A stretch of DNA of 64,000 nt from Kribbella soli. Lineage in GTDB: Bacteria > Actinomycetota > Actinomycetes > Propionibacteriales > Kribbellaceae. Below the pieces are notes generated by a model. It was given only the letters and a program-made list of their open reading frames with translations. It was not told the DNA's origin and made no database searches. Shown piece after piece: positions 1 through 8,956 of the stretch. Made by a program: the position numbers and the translations under genes. Each line of letters opens with the position of its first letter. Within the stretch, counting starts at the first letter, position 1. Location: assembly GCF_004331345.1 (NCBI RefSeq), contig NZ_SJJZ01000002.1, positions 930,001 through 994,000 on the forward strand, in the 5' to 3' direction.

Positions 1-215
1 TCGGCCGCAACGGGCCCGATCTCCCCATGGGACTCGAAGGCAGTCCGCACGCGGCCCGTCCACTCGTCCGCCGCGAGCGGCGTCCGGCCGGTGCCGATGA
101 TCCGCACAGCGGTGGCGCGCGTGCCGGCGAGCAGACTGCCCAGGCCGGGCAGCAGCAACCGGGAGCTCAGGTCGCCGCTGGCGCCGAAGATGACGACGGT
201 ACGTTGAATCAACAC
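1..215 (-). CDS. Glucose-6-phosphate dehydrogenase, N-terminal part (cut by window edge)
   Basis: Only the first 71 codons are in the window; the gene continues past base 1. Translation from the GTG at 213-215 gives RTVVIFGASGDLSSRLLLPGL followed by a GTGRTPLAADEW stretch. This is the Rossmann NADP-binding start of the G6PD family, where GASGDL...LLPAL is diagnostic. The family oxidises glucose-6-phosphate to 6-phosphogluconolactone in the oxidative pentose phosphate pathway. The start is chosen because the family begins just before this motif; an in-frame TTG lies four codons upstream. The catalytic part is outside the window, so activity and exact subfamily (Zwf or a paralogue) cannot be judged. 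Confidence 0.75.
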   Translation of the reverse strand, partial: MLIQRTVVIFGASGDLSSRLLLPGLGSLLAGTRATAVRIIGTGRTPLAADEWTGRVRTAFESHGEIGPVAA

Positions 216-253
216 GTGGACACCCAACGCTGGGGACGGGAAGCGCATTCCCG

Positions 254-1525
254 CTAGCTTACGGGGGTGGACTCGGCGGACGGGTACGGCGTGTCCGGCA
301 GGCCGAGGTTGCGCCAGACGAAACGCGGGACCCAGCCCAGGAAACCGCGCAGGTATGCCGAGCAGAACGCGATCGCGGGCTGGCTGTGCTCCCCCGGCGT
401 GAACCAGACCCAGTCCTCCACGATCCGGAACGGCGCACCCGGGGTCGCCATCAGATACTCCATCTGACGCGGATGAATCACGTCGTACGCGAACTTGGTG
501 TCCGCCGAGCTGACCGCGAACCGGTCGTTGAACGCCTCGCTCTCGAAGCTGATGCCGTTGCGGAAACCCTTCGGCCCGACGCTGAGCTGTGGCATCCGGG
601 CCGGCAACTGGAAGCCGAGGATCGCCTCGGAGTGGTTGTTGACCACGGTCCGCGTCTGCGTGTTGCCGTTGCTGTCGGTGTACGACTCGGTGTGCGACGT
701 CTTCCAGTGGTGCTTGAACGCGACGAACGGCGGCCCGTCACCGTCCCGCCCGCGGATCACCTCGTCGGTGCGGTGACCGTAACCGCCACCCTTGACCGGC
801 GTGTACTGCAGCAGGTTGTCGTCGGCGCCGATCCAGTACCAGTCCGGGTGGTGGTAGAACCTCAGCCGCGGCTCCGGCTCCGGCTGGATCCAGTGGTCGA
901 GCGGCGTCGCGTCGATCGCCGCCGCGATCGCGCCGAGCTGCTCGAGCCAGACACCGAGCTGATCGAGCTCCTTGCGAGGCGGATTCAGTACGACGATCTG
1001 GTCGCCGTCGACGCCGAGGTTCACGCCAGGTTGGCCCGCCGCCAGCGCGTTCAGCTGCACGCACAGCTCCGAGGTCATCACCTCGTGCGCGAACGCCGGG
1101 TCCATCGCGCCGACCTGCCACCCCGGCCCGAGCTGCGCCGGAGCGACCACGCCGTGCGCGAGAATGCCGTACCGCGGTGCCGTCTCGCCGCCCGTGATCC
1201 ACAGCTCGGGGAGACGCCGCGACAACGTCACCATGCCGACCCAGCCCGACCAGTACGCCGACTTGTACTCGATCACCTGGAACGGCCGGCCGGTTGCGGT
1301 CATCCCGGTGATCTGGTCGTCGGGTTTGCGCACGAACCCGACCCCGAACGGCGGATTGCTCAGCCGAGCGACCGCGTCGAACGTCGGGCTGTTGACGAAG
1401 CTCCAGCCACGCTCTCGGATCGAACCGATGTACTGCTGCCGGCGGACGAGCGCGACGATCCCCCACACGATCGCAGCCACGACCAGCAGCAGCGCGATCA
1501 CCATCAAGACGATCAAACCGCTCAC
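254..1525 (-). CDS. Membrane-anchored protein of unknown function
   Basis: This 423-residue protein starts at a GTG five bases after a GGGAGG ribosome site. Residues 4-27 form one hydrophobic helix (LIVLMVIALLLVVAAIVWGIVALV) followed by RRQQ, so the rest probably faces the cytoplasm. The body is a globular domain with no motif I can name; similar proteins with an N-terminal anchor and an 'RGW...FQVIEYK' region occur in many actinomycetes and resemble DUF3137-type sequences. There is no catalytic signature. The next gene (HelD-like) ends 54 bases upstream on the same strand. Function unknown. Confidence 0.75.
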   Translation of the reverse strand: MSGLIVLMVIALLLVVAAIVWGIVALVRRQQYIGSIRERGWSFVNSPTFDAVARLSNPPFGVGFVRKPDDQITGMTATGRPFQVIEYKSAYWSGWVGMVTLSRRLPELWITGGETAPRYGILAHGVVAPAQLGPGWQVGAMDPAFAHEVMTSELCVQLNALAAGQPGVNLGVDGDQIVVLNPPRKELDQLGVWLEQLGAIAAAIDATPLDHWIQPEPEPRLRFYHHPDWYWIGADDNLLQYTPVKGGGYGHRTDEVIRGRDGDGPPFVAFKHHWKTSHTESYTDSNGNTQTRTVVNNHSEAILGFQLPARMPQLSVGPKGFRNGISFESEAFNDRFAVSSADTKFAYDVIHPRQMEYLMATPGAPFRIVEDWVWFTPGEHSQPAIAFCSAYLRGFLGWVPRFVWRNLGLPDTPYPSAESTPVS

Positions 1526-1579
1526 ATGTGCCTCCCCGATCCGGCTGCTTGCACACCGGACGATAACGCCGCGAGAGGA

Positions 1580-3607
1580 TCAGGCCAGGGCACTCGGCAG
1601 GGGTTCGGCATGGATGATCTGGAGCCGGCTGACCGCTCGGGTGAGGACGACGTACAGGCGGTGCAGGCCGCGGGGCTCGGCGGCGACGATGTGGGCCGGC
1701 TCGGCGACCACGACCGCGTCGAACTCCAGGCCCTTGGCCAGCGTGGCAGGCACGCACACCAGGCGCACGGTGTCGATCTCGTCCTCGGTCTCCCCGATCA
1801 GCGCCACTTCGAGTCCGGCCGCCGCGATCGCGTCCCGCAGGGCCACGACCTGGTCGTCCGCCGCGATCAGCGCCACCGAACCTTCGCCCTCGAGTGCCGC
1901 CCGGCACTCGGCCACCACCTGGTCCGCGAAGGTGGACGCGTCGGCCGGGATGATGCTCAGCGCGTCAGCGACCGTCCGGACGCCGCTCGGGGTGCCGAGC
2001 GTCGGCGCGATCTCGGGTAGCAGCCTCGCCGCGAAGCTGATGATCTGCTCCGGCACCCGGAACCCGCGGTCGAGCTCGGCCACGACGCCGTCACCCTTGT
2101 CGAGATGCCCGAGCACGCGGTCCCAGGATCCGGCGGCCCACGGTGTCGTCGCCTGCGCGAGATCACCGAGCACCGTGGCCGATCCCGTGCGGCAGCGCCG
2201 GCCGAGCGCCCGCAGCTGCATCGCCGACAGATCCTGCGCCTCGTCCAGGACGAGGTGCCCGAGAGATCCGGTACGCCGCTCGATCAGGTCCTCGAGCTCG
2301 TCGAGCAGGACGTTGTCCGCGAACGACCACTTCGCCGACTTCCACGAGCGCGGCGGCTTCGGCCACAGCAACGCCGTACGCTCCTCGTCGGTCAGGTCCG
2401 GGGCCGCGGCGGTCAGGAAGTCCGCGTCCGAGAAGAGCCGGTGCAGGACCTGCTCGGGGGCGACTCGCGGCCAGACCGAGTCGAGGACGTCCTTCACCGG
2501 CTTCGAGCGTGCGACCGCGTTCTGCACGCGGTCGTCCGGCGACTCGGCGCGCTCCTCCATCCGGACCAGCACGACGTGCGCGATCCGTTGCGCGAGCGCG
2601 TTCCGCCCGGGCGCGTACCGGGTCGACTCGCGCAGGTCCGACACGATGTCGACCACCTCGTAGTCGTGCACCCGGTAACGCCGGGATCCCTTGCTGTACA
2701 GGACTCCCTCGGTCGGCGTACCGACGTACGACCACAACGCGCGGCGCAGTACGTCGGCCATCCGCGCGTCGCCCTTCAGCCGCTCGGCCTCCGTCGCGTC
2801 GGTGGCCGCGGTGGGGCGAGTGAGCAGCTCGTCGATCGTGATCTGCCGTACGTCGACCTCGCCCAGCGCGGGCAGGACCTTGCGGATGTACGACAGGAAC
2901 GACCGGTTCGGTCCGACGATCACGACACCGCCGCGGCCGAGGCGTTCACGTTCGGTGTAGAGCAGGTACGCGACGCGGTGCAGACCGACCGCGGTCTTGC
3001 CGGTGCCGGGCGCGCCCTGGACGCAGACGCTCGGGTGCAGCGGCGCGCGGACCAGGTCGTCCTGTTCGGGCTGGATCGTGGCCACGATGTCGCGCATCGG
3101 GCCGGTGCGCGGCCGCTCGATCTCGGACCGCAGGAACTTGTCCGCCTGGTCCGACACGACGGCACCGGTCAGCGGTTCGTCCTCGAACCCGGTCAGGTCG
3201 GCGTGATCGGAGAACCCGTAGCGACGGCGCATCAGCACCCGGCGCCGATCGCTCGGGGTCGCCCGGTAGAACGGCACCGACACCGGCGCGCGCCAGTCGA
3301 TCACCAGCGGTACGCCGGACCCGTCGTGGACATGCCGGCGGCCGATGTAGATCTGGTTGATGTCCTCGATCGTGCCGTGCTCGTAGTCGAGCCGGCCGAA
3401 GAACAGCGGTACGTCGGGCAGGTCGAGGAGCGCGTGCGTGCGCATCTCCTTGGCCCGCTGGTTGGCCTCGTTGGTGAAGCGTTCGTCGTTGTCCTCGCCG
3501 CCGATGATCTGGACGTCACGGTCCACGACCTCGGCGTACATCTTGCTGAGTGCAGTGCGGGCGGCGCCGAGAAAGGCGCGTTCGGACGCTAATTCAGGTT
3601 CGACCAT
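1580..3607 (-). CDS. helD: HelD-like UvrD-family ATPase/helicase
   Basis: This 675-residue superfamily 1 ATPase carries Walker A GAPGTGKT at about residues 197-204 and Walker B LVLDEAQDLSAMQ later. HelD-type proteins in Gram-positive bacteria bind RNA polymerase and recycle stalled complexes; the N-terminal region with the DNDERFTNEANQRAKEMR helix and the length fit that group rather than UvrD or Rep. The longest ORF would start at 3817, but the ATG at 3605-3607 follows a GAGG eight bases upstream and begins MVEPELASERAFLG, the usual N-terminus of the family; the 70 upstream residues look non-coding. Transcribed downstream of the YezG-like gene but 119 bases away, so probably a separate unit. 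Confidence 0.85.
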   Translation of the reverse strand: MVEPELASERAFLGAARTALSKMYAEVVDRDVQIIGGEDNDERFTNEANQRAKEMRTHALLDLPDVPLFFGRLDYEHGTIEDINQIYIGRRHVHDGSGVPLVIDWRAPVSVPFYRATPSDRRRVLMRRRYGFSDHADLTGFEDEPLTGAVVSDQADKFLRSEIERPRTGPMRDIVATIQPEQDDLVRAPLHPSVCVQGAPGTGKTAVGLHRVAYLLYTERERLGRGGVVIVGPNRSFLSYIRKVLPALGEVDVRQITIDELLTRPTAATDATEAERLKGDARMADVLRRALWSYVGTPTEGVLYSKGSRRYRVHDYEVVDIVSDLRESTRYAPGRNALAQRIAHVVLVRMEERAESPDDRVQNAVARSKPVKDVLDSVWPRVAPEQVLHRLFSDADFLTAAAPDLTDEERTALLWPKPPRSWKSAKWSFADNVLLDELEDLIERRTGSLGHLVLDEAQDLSAMQLRALGRRCRTGSATVLGDLAQATTPWAAGSWDRVLGHLDKGDGVVAELDRGFRVPEQIISFAARLLPEIAPTLGTPSGVRTVADALSIIPADASTFADQVVAECRAALEGEGSVALIAADDQVVALRDAIAAAGLEVALIGETEDEIDTVRLVCVPATLAKGLEFDAVVVAEPAHIVAAEPRGLHRLYVVLTRAVSRLQIIHAEPLPSALA

Positions 3608-3726
3608 CGGTGAGAGCCTCGAATCGTGAGCTGGGTCCCGCCCCGGAGCAGATCCATCCGGTTCGATTCGATCCCGAAAAGACAGACCGGGGACGTTACC
3701 ACCGAGGTCGATGGGCAGCCACCGAT

Positions 3727-4119
3727 TTACTTCAGCCAGTCGGGCGTGTGCTCGGCGTCCCGGGGGAACGCGGCCAGATCGGCCGGGTAGATCGTTGGGT
3801 CGACAGGGATCGACCACGCCGGTTCGTGGTCGTAGTCGAAGTCGGTCGCGAAGTGCCCGGTCGACGTCACCGTGACCTTGGCCGTCAGCCAGGCGCCCTT
3901 GCCGGGCTGGTACATCGCCCGCCGCAGCTCCTCGAAATGATCCTCGAGGCCTTCGGGCAGCGTCTCCAGTTGGGTCTCCCCCGACGGCAGCAGCACGGCG
4001 GCGTCCAGTTCGGCGTACGACGTCGTCGCCCGGTAGACCGCACTGACCTCACGCCACCCGGCCGGCAGGTCCGCGACCAGGGCGCGGGCAATCTTGTCGA
4101 TTGCGCCGAGCTCGCTCAT
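3727..4119 (-). CDS. YezG-family (DUF600) immunity protein
   Basis: A 130-residue protein whose C-terminal half (MYQPGKGAWLTAK, FDYDHEPAW, FPRDAEHTPDWL) matches the YezG/DUF600 pattern. In Bacillus, YezG neutralises the nuclease toxin YeeF, and DUF600 proteins are common partners of DNA/RNA non-specific endonuclease toxins. Its ATG (4117-4119) overlaps the TGA of the upstream nuclease gene in an ATGA junction with GGGAGC as ribosome site, the expected order of toxin then antidote. The toxin reading frame is broken while this gene is intact. It may therefore protect against nuclease from sister cells. Expected in the cytoplasm. Confidence 0.8.
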   Translation of the reverse strand: MSELGAIDKIARALVADLPAGWREVSAVYRATTSYAELDAAVLLPSGETQLETLPEGLEDHFEELRRAMYQPGKGAWLTAKVTVTSTGHFATDFDYDHEPAWSIPVDPTIYPADLAAFPRDAEHTPDWLK

Positions 4120-4771
4120 GCACGCTCCCGGGACGACACCGGCTTGGTCTCTCTGAAGATACGCCTGGGTGAGTGTTCGCCGTTGTGACGGTCGACGACG
4201 CTGCGGGAGGACGGCCGATCCGTCGTACCGTTCGCGTGCCGGACGTCGATGGCGGCGTGCACCTGGATGCCGGAGGCCCGCATCGCCTGCCAGGTCTGCT
4301 CCATCGCGCGCCAGTTGTTGCTCCCGGCGTGCGCCCGGTTCTGCTCCTGCGACTGCGCGGTGAGGTTGATCGCCTCGCCCGGACCGTCGAACACCGTCGC
4401 GAACAGGTGACCGCCGTCGTCGGTGGGTTGCCGATCGGGCTCGCCGGCCTCCCGTGCGCGGTCACGTTGCGGCGGTCGTCGTTCTCGTCGGTCGGCAGCC
4501 AGCCGAGCCAGCCCTCGGCGTGGGCCACCCGCCCGGCCTTGTCGGTCGCGTACAGGTACCGGTCGTCGACGACGTATACGGCCGACGGCTCGGGCTTCAT
4601 CAGGTCGGCGTTCCAGCGGCCGACCCGCCCGGACTGTTCCTTGTGCACCGGCAGTCCGGCGTACTTGTCCGGCACCACCGGTACGTCGTCCGGGCCGTAA
4701 CCGACCGCGCGGACGTCGGCCGGATCGGCGGGTTGCTCGATCCGGGCCGACGCCCGCGGTCTTTCTGGCAT
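4116..4771 (-). pseudogene. Small DNA/RNA non-specific endonuclease toxin, frameshifted
   Basis: Reading from the ATG at 4769-4771, the first frame gives a normal N-terminus ending in WLGWLPTDENDDRRNVT near 4463, then turns into low-complexity nonsense. From the same point a second frame continues with RAREAGEPDRQPTDDGGHLF, FDGPGEAINLTAQ and NNWRAMEQTWQAM, ending at 4116. The joined product (about 218 residues) has the GGH and N-L-x-A-Q core of the DNA/RNA non-specific endonuclease family used as toxin tips. One extra C in the coding strand at the GACCG near 4461 would restore a single frame, so either one base was lost or it is a sequencing error. There is no delivery domain or signal peptide. 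Its stop overlaps the YezG-like immunity gene. Confidence 0.75.
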
Positions 4772-4818
4772 GTCGTTGTTCTACACGACTCTTCTGAACT
4801 TGTGGTGACCTGCGCGTG

Positions 4819-7575
4819 TCACCCGTCGTTCTCGGCGGCCGGGATCACCGCGCCCGGAACGTTCTGCGGGGCGAAGATCTGGGCCTCACCGGGGTACGGC
4901 AGGGACCAGTTGTGGGCCTCGTACCAGTTGTAGTGGTTCATCTGGGCCGGGTTCGCGAAGTCGGCCCTGGCGTTCGGGCCGGTGGTTCGCTGCTGGTCCT
5001 TCCACGCCGACCACTGCGCCGCCATCGATTCCATACCGGCCGGGACGGTCACCGCCGGCGCCGCCGCGACGGCCGGGTTCTGCGCCGCCGGCACGTCGAG
5101 ACCGCAGGATGGTGGGGTCTTCAGGCCGTCGGTCAGCGCGACCCGGTTCGGCAATGCCGTGAACGGCGTGTAGTTCGGCTTGCTGGTGAACGCGCCGAAC
5201 ATCGGTGTGGCCGCGGTGTCCTTCTGGTTCATCGGCTTCATCCCGAGGATCTGCTCGATCGTCCGGATCATCGTGATCTGCGTGTAGTAGTGGCTGTCCA
5301 CCGCACCGTGCTGCGCGTACGGGCTGATGATCTGGATCGGCGCCCGGTGACCGTCGATGTGGTCGAGACCGGCCTGCGAGTCGTCCTCGACGACGAAGAT
5401 CGCCGAGTCCTTCCAGTACTTGCTGTGCGTGATCTGGTCGACGATCCGGCCGGTGGCCAGATCGTTGTCGGCAACCTGCGCCGGGCCGTTGGCCGGACCA
5501 CCGGTGTGGTCGTTGGACAACCAGAACATGTTCAGGTTCGCCGGACCGTTCTTCAGGAAGTCCTTGCGCCAGATCTCGGTCTTGTAGATGTCCGGGACGC
5601 TGGTGTCGAACTGCGGGAAGCCCTGCACCGACACGTTGTTCAGGGACGGGATCGCCGACCCGATCGCGATCGGGTACTTGGTGTCCGCCCCGGTCGCGAT
5701 GATGTTCTTCGTGTCGCAGAAGTAGTTCTGCCAGGTCCCGTCGGCCGGCTTCTGCTCGATCGACAGGAACTCGCCGAAGTTCTTCACCGACTTGCCGGCC
5801 GCCTGGACACCGGTCCAGAGGAAGCCGCTCTTCTGGTGGCCGAGGGCATCGTTCTCGGTGTCGTAGCTGCGCAGGTACTCACCGGCCGAGGACTCGGTGT
5901 ACTCCGGGTTGTCGGCCTGCATCAACCAGTTGTGACCCTCGGCGGAGTTCGTGCCGATGTCATAGGTGTTGTCGTACAGCCCGAACTGCTTGGCCAGGGC
6001 GTGCTGGTTCGGCGTGACGTTCTCGCCGTACTGCGCCAGCGCCGGGTCGCCGTTGCCCTCCGGGATGTCGCCGTACAGCTGGTCGTAGGTCCGGTTCTCC
6101 TTGACGATCAGGAAGACGTGCTTGATCGTCGACGGGTCGCCGAGCTTCGCCGGAACCGGCACCGGCTTGCGACGGCCCTGGTCCGTGGCGACCTGCGCCG
6201 AGCCGTTCGTCCAGCCGTTCTGGTCGAAGACGGTCTTGGTGTACTTCTTGATCGCCTGGTCATCCGGCAACTGGAACTTGGTCAGGCTCGACGTGGTGTC
6301 GTGCGTGCTGTGCCCCGCCGCCGTCGTCTCGCGGCGGGCGTCGACGCCCCGGGTGTTGGACACCACGATGTCCTTGCCCACCTGCGCAAGCTCGGCCGGG
6401 AAGTAGTCCGTCGGCAGCAGGCCGACGTAGCTGACCGGCTCCAGCGGGTTCTTGTACTTGTAGACCGCAATCGCGTTCGCGCGACCGAGCGAGACCAGCA
6501 GGTGGCCGTCATCGGTCAGTGTGGCGCCGTCGGGCTCGTAGCCGACCGAGGCCTCCGGCCACGGCTGGGTCGCGATGGTCTGGGTGACCTTGTCCCACTG
6601 GGTGTTGATCACCGAGACCGTGTTGCTCGCGGTGTTCATGACGAACACGGCGCCGTTCTTCGCGTACAGCGCGGTCGGGTGCAGACCGACCGGGATGCCG
6701 GCCACCGCGGCGCTCGGGTTCTTCAGGTCGATCACGCTGACCGTACCGGTCGTGGTCACCGCGTTCTGGTTCGCCACGACGTCGGTGCCGTACGAGTTGA
6801 TCGTGGTGTCGCCGGGCTTGGCGGTCCGGCCGCCCTCGTTGCTGACGTACAACTTGTCGCCGACCATGACCAGGTCGCGCGGCGCGTTGCCGGTCGCCCA
6901 ACTCTGCTTGATCGCACCGGTCGCGGTGTCGATCGCGACGACCCGGTTCTGGCCGTTCACCGCGGAGTACACGGTGGAACTGTCGGCGGAGAACACGGCC
7001 TCCGCGGCCAGCGAGTGCTTGGCGCCGTCGGCCGGGATCGCGACGAACGTCGGGTTCGCCAGCGAGCCGTCGGAATTCACGGTGAACTTCCGGTAGCCGT
7101 CGGTCTGCCCCAGCCAGACCTGCGAGCCGTCCGGCGAGTACGTCGGACCCTCCTGGCCGACGTCGTTACCGGGGATCTTGAGATCCGCCACGGCGTTGTT
7201 GCCGATGTACTGCTGGACCTTCCAGTTCTTCAGGTCGATGATCGCCAGCGCCATCCCGCCGTCGGTCACGGAGGCCGCCAGGTGGCTGCCGTCCGGGCTG
7301 ACCACGGACGACATGATCTTGCCCTTCTGGAGGACCAGACGGTCGCCGATCGGCTTGATGTACTGGTCGGACGAGATGACCTGGCCCTTGTCGGTGACCT
7401 GTCCGACCTGGTCGTGTCCGAAGCCGGTCGTCGAGGCGACCGCGGTGCCGGCCAGAGTCACCGCGAGCGCAGTGGCCCCCGCGGTCACCAGTGGTAGCCT
7501 GCGCCGGCGGGGACTTGGCGAGCCCTCTCCGTAAGACTGTGCCGTGTCACGCCTGCGGCGGCGTGTTACCTGCAT
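4819..7575 (-). CDS. Secreted YVTN beta-propeller / phosphoesterase fusion protein
   Basis: A 918-residue exported protein. The N-terminus is arginine-rich (QVTRRRRR, then PRRRRLP) followed by a hydrophobic stretch VTAGATALAVTLAGTAVAS. This is a signal peptide or Tat-like leader. Residues about 60-470 form repeated blades (SPDGSHLAAS, YSPDGSQVWLG, VVAIDTATG) typical of YncE/YVTN propellers. From about residue 480 a phosphoesterase-family domain (PF04185-like) begins with IKHVFLIVKENRTYDQLYGD, includes GHNWLMQA and ends with FVVEDDSQAGLDHIDGHRAP. The second part belongs to the alkaline-phosphatase superfamily group that includes phospholipase C and acid phosphatases. The substrate is unknown. 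Single gene, close to but separate from the ABC transporter upstream. Confidence 0.85.
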   Translation of the reverse strand: MQVTRRRRRDTAQSYGEGSPSPRRRRLPLVTAGATALAVTLAGTAVASTTGFGHDQVGQVTDKGQVISSDQYIKPIGDRLVLQKGKIMSSVVSPDGSHLAASVTDGGMALAIIDLKNWKVQQYIGNNAVADLKIPGNDVGQEGPTYSPDGSQVWLGQTDGYRKFTVNSDGSLANPTFVAIPADGAKHSLAAEAVFSADSSTVYSAVNGQNRVVAIDTATGAIKQSWATGNAPRDLVMVGDKLYVSNEGGRTAKPGDTTINSYGTDVVANQNAVTTTGTVSVIDLKNPSAAVAGIPVGLHPTALYAKNGAVFVMNTASNTVSVINTQWDKVTQTIATQPWPEASVGYEPDGATLTDDGHLLVSLGRANAIAVYKYKNPLEPVSYVGLLPTDYFPAELAQVGKDIVVSNTRGVDARRETTAAGHSTHDTTSSLTKFQLPDDQAIKKYTKTVFDQNGWTNGSAQVATDQGRRKPVPVPAKLGDPSTIKHVFLIVKENRTYDQLYGDIPEGNGDPALAQYGENVTPNQHALAKQFGLYDNTYDIGTNSAEGHNWLMQADNPEYTESSAGEYLRSYDTENDALGHQKSGFLWTGVQAAGKSVKNFGEFLSIEQKPADGTWQNYFCDTKNIIATGADTKYPIAIGSAIPSLNNVSVQGFPQFDTSVPDIYKTEIWRKDFLKNGPANLNMFWLSNDHTGGPANGPAQVADNDLATGRIVDQITHSKYWKDSAIFVVEDDSQAGLDHIDGHRAPIQIISPYAQHGAVDSHYYTQITMIRTIEQILGMKPMNQKDTAATPMFGAFTSKPNYTPFTALPNRVALTDGLKTPPSCGLDVPAAQNPAVAAAPAVTVPAGMESMAAQWSAWKDQQRTTGPNARADFANPAQMNHYNWYEAHNWSLPYPGEAQIFAPQNVPGAVIPAAENDG

Positions 7576-7600
7576 GGGAGTTGTCCCTTCGGGTTGGGCT

Positions 7601-8956
7601 TCAGTTGGCAGGTAGCAGTTCGATGTTGCCGTCGAACTGCCACAGGGGGTTCGGTTCGTCCCCGGACGGGGTGCGGACCAGGAAGAAGCCGTTCACTTCC
7701 TTCGGTCCGTCCCCGTCGGACACGTACCGACCGAGTGGGTTGATGTCGAGTTGGTAGATCGCCGAGCCGGCCGCTTCCACCCCGGGGATGTGCCAGCTGA
7801 CGACGCAGCGCCAGTCGTTGCCCGGCCCGCGCGCGGCGACCTGGTCGCCGCCCTTGGTGCACTCGGCCGCGCTCTGCAGCTGTTCCTCGGTCACGTCGGC
7901 CCGGTTCAGCTGCTTGGTCTGCAGCCGGTACAGGTGCGCGAACTCGACCGCGACTGCCCGCTGCACCTTGTCCTGGTCGATCCCCGACCCGAACCCGGTC
8001 ACCGGAGCGACGGCCGCGGTAGTGACCCCGAGCAGGACGACGAGGGGCACCAGGCCGGCCGTCAACGCGAGGCGACCGGAGCCGTCGTGCGACGGGTTGG
8101 TGAAGTCACGGCGTACGAAGATGAAATACGCGAGGCCGGTCGCGACGAGGGCCCAGACCAGGCTGACGATCACGCCGATCAGCAGCGGGCCGAGCTGTGC
8201 CGGACTGGTGAAGAGGCCGTTCCAGCTGATGAACGCGTAGCCCGGGAGCGCGAGGCGGAAGGCGACCGGGACCGGCAGTTGCTGGACGATCTGCATCGCG
8301 AGGGCGACGACCGCCGGGAGCAGGAGGCCCATCGGCGAGCGGCCTAGCGCGACCGAGCCGAGCAGGCCGATCGCGGCCAGCGCGAGAGTCGGTGCGAGGG
8401 CGCACAGCCAGGCGAGGAACACAGTGCCGGCCGCGCTGCCCGGTGAGAGCAGGTGACCGTCGAGGCCGATCATTTGCCGGTTGCCGACGACCAGCAGGCC
8501 ACTGATCGTGCTCGACACGACCAGGCCGATCACCAGGACCAGGATCACGGTCAGGCTGGACAGCGCCTTCGAGATGAAGATCCGGCGCGGCGAGCGGACC
8601 GCGACCAGCAGATGGCGCCAGGTGCCGAGGCGGTCCTCGGACGCGAACACGTCACCGGCGATCAGCGAGGTCAGCAACGGCAGCGCCCAGGAACCGGAGA
8701 AGCCCAAGAGAACAAGCGGACCGGCCCATCCGGTGGCGTGCATCCAGCGGCCGAACAACGTGTCGACCGGAAGCGACGCCTGTTGGCTGATGACGGCGAC
8801 GAAGAGGGCGGGTGCCAGCCAGCACGCGACGATCAGTACGCGGACCCGCCACTGCGTGAGCAGCTTGACGAGCTCGAAGCGGTACCCGCGGATGATCGGC
8901 ACCCGGCGGGCGACCGAGCTGTCACGGGTCTCGGGGGCAGCCACGGTGGCCGTCAT
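7601..8956 (-). CDS. ABC transporter permease with extracytoplasmic C-terminal domain
   Basis: A 451-residue membrane protein. After a short cytoplasmic start, several hydrophobic segments follow (VRVLIVACWLAPALFVAVI, LTVILVLVIGLVVSSTISGLLVV, LALTAGLVPLVVLLGVTTAAVA), about six or seven in all, as in ABC-2 type permeases of BcrAB/DrrAB systems. The last roughly 140 residues are soluble, with a cysteine pair (AAECTKGG and WRCVVSW), and lie after the last helix, probably outside the cell. Its ATG shares one base with the stop of the ATPase gene (TGATG), so the two are translationally coupled and form one transporter. Substrate unknown; antibiotic, peptide or lipid export is plausible. Confidence 0.8.
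   Translation of the reverse strand: MTATVAAPETRDSSVARRVPIIRGYRFELVKLLTQWRVRVLIVACWLAPALFVAVISQQASLPVDTLFGRWMHATGWAGPLVLLGFSGSWALPLLTSLIAGDVFASEDRLGTWRHLLVAVRSPRRIFISKALSSLTVILVLVIGLVVSSTISGLLVVGNRQMIGLDGHLLSPGSAAGTVFLAWLCALAPTLALAAIGLLGSVALGRSPMGLLLPAVVALAMQIVQQLPVPVAFRLALPGYAFISWNGLFTSPAQLGPLLIGVIVSLVWALVATGLAYFIFVRRDFTNPSHDGSGRLALTAGLVPLVVLLGVTTAAVAPVTGFGSGIDQDKVQRAVAVEFAHLYRLQTKQLNRADVTEEQLQSAAECTKGGDQVAARGPGNDWRCVVSWHIPGVEAAGSAIYQLDINPLGRYVSDGDGPKEVNGFFLVRTPSGDEPNPLWQFDGNIELLPAN

Noticed and set aside
27..257. Plus-strand 76-codon reading frame at the left edge
   Set aside because: It is antisense to a clear G6PD N-terminus and is low-complexity Arg/Gly/Ala.
4816..7497. Plus-strand open frame of 893 codons opposite the propeller/phosphoesterase gene
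   Set aside because: Repetitive V/R/D/L shadow without domains.
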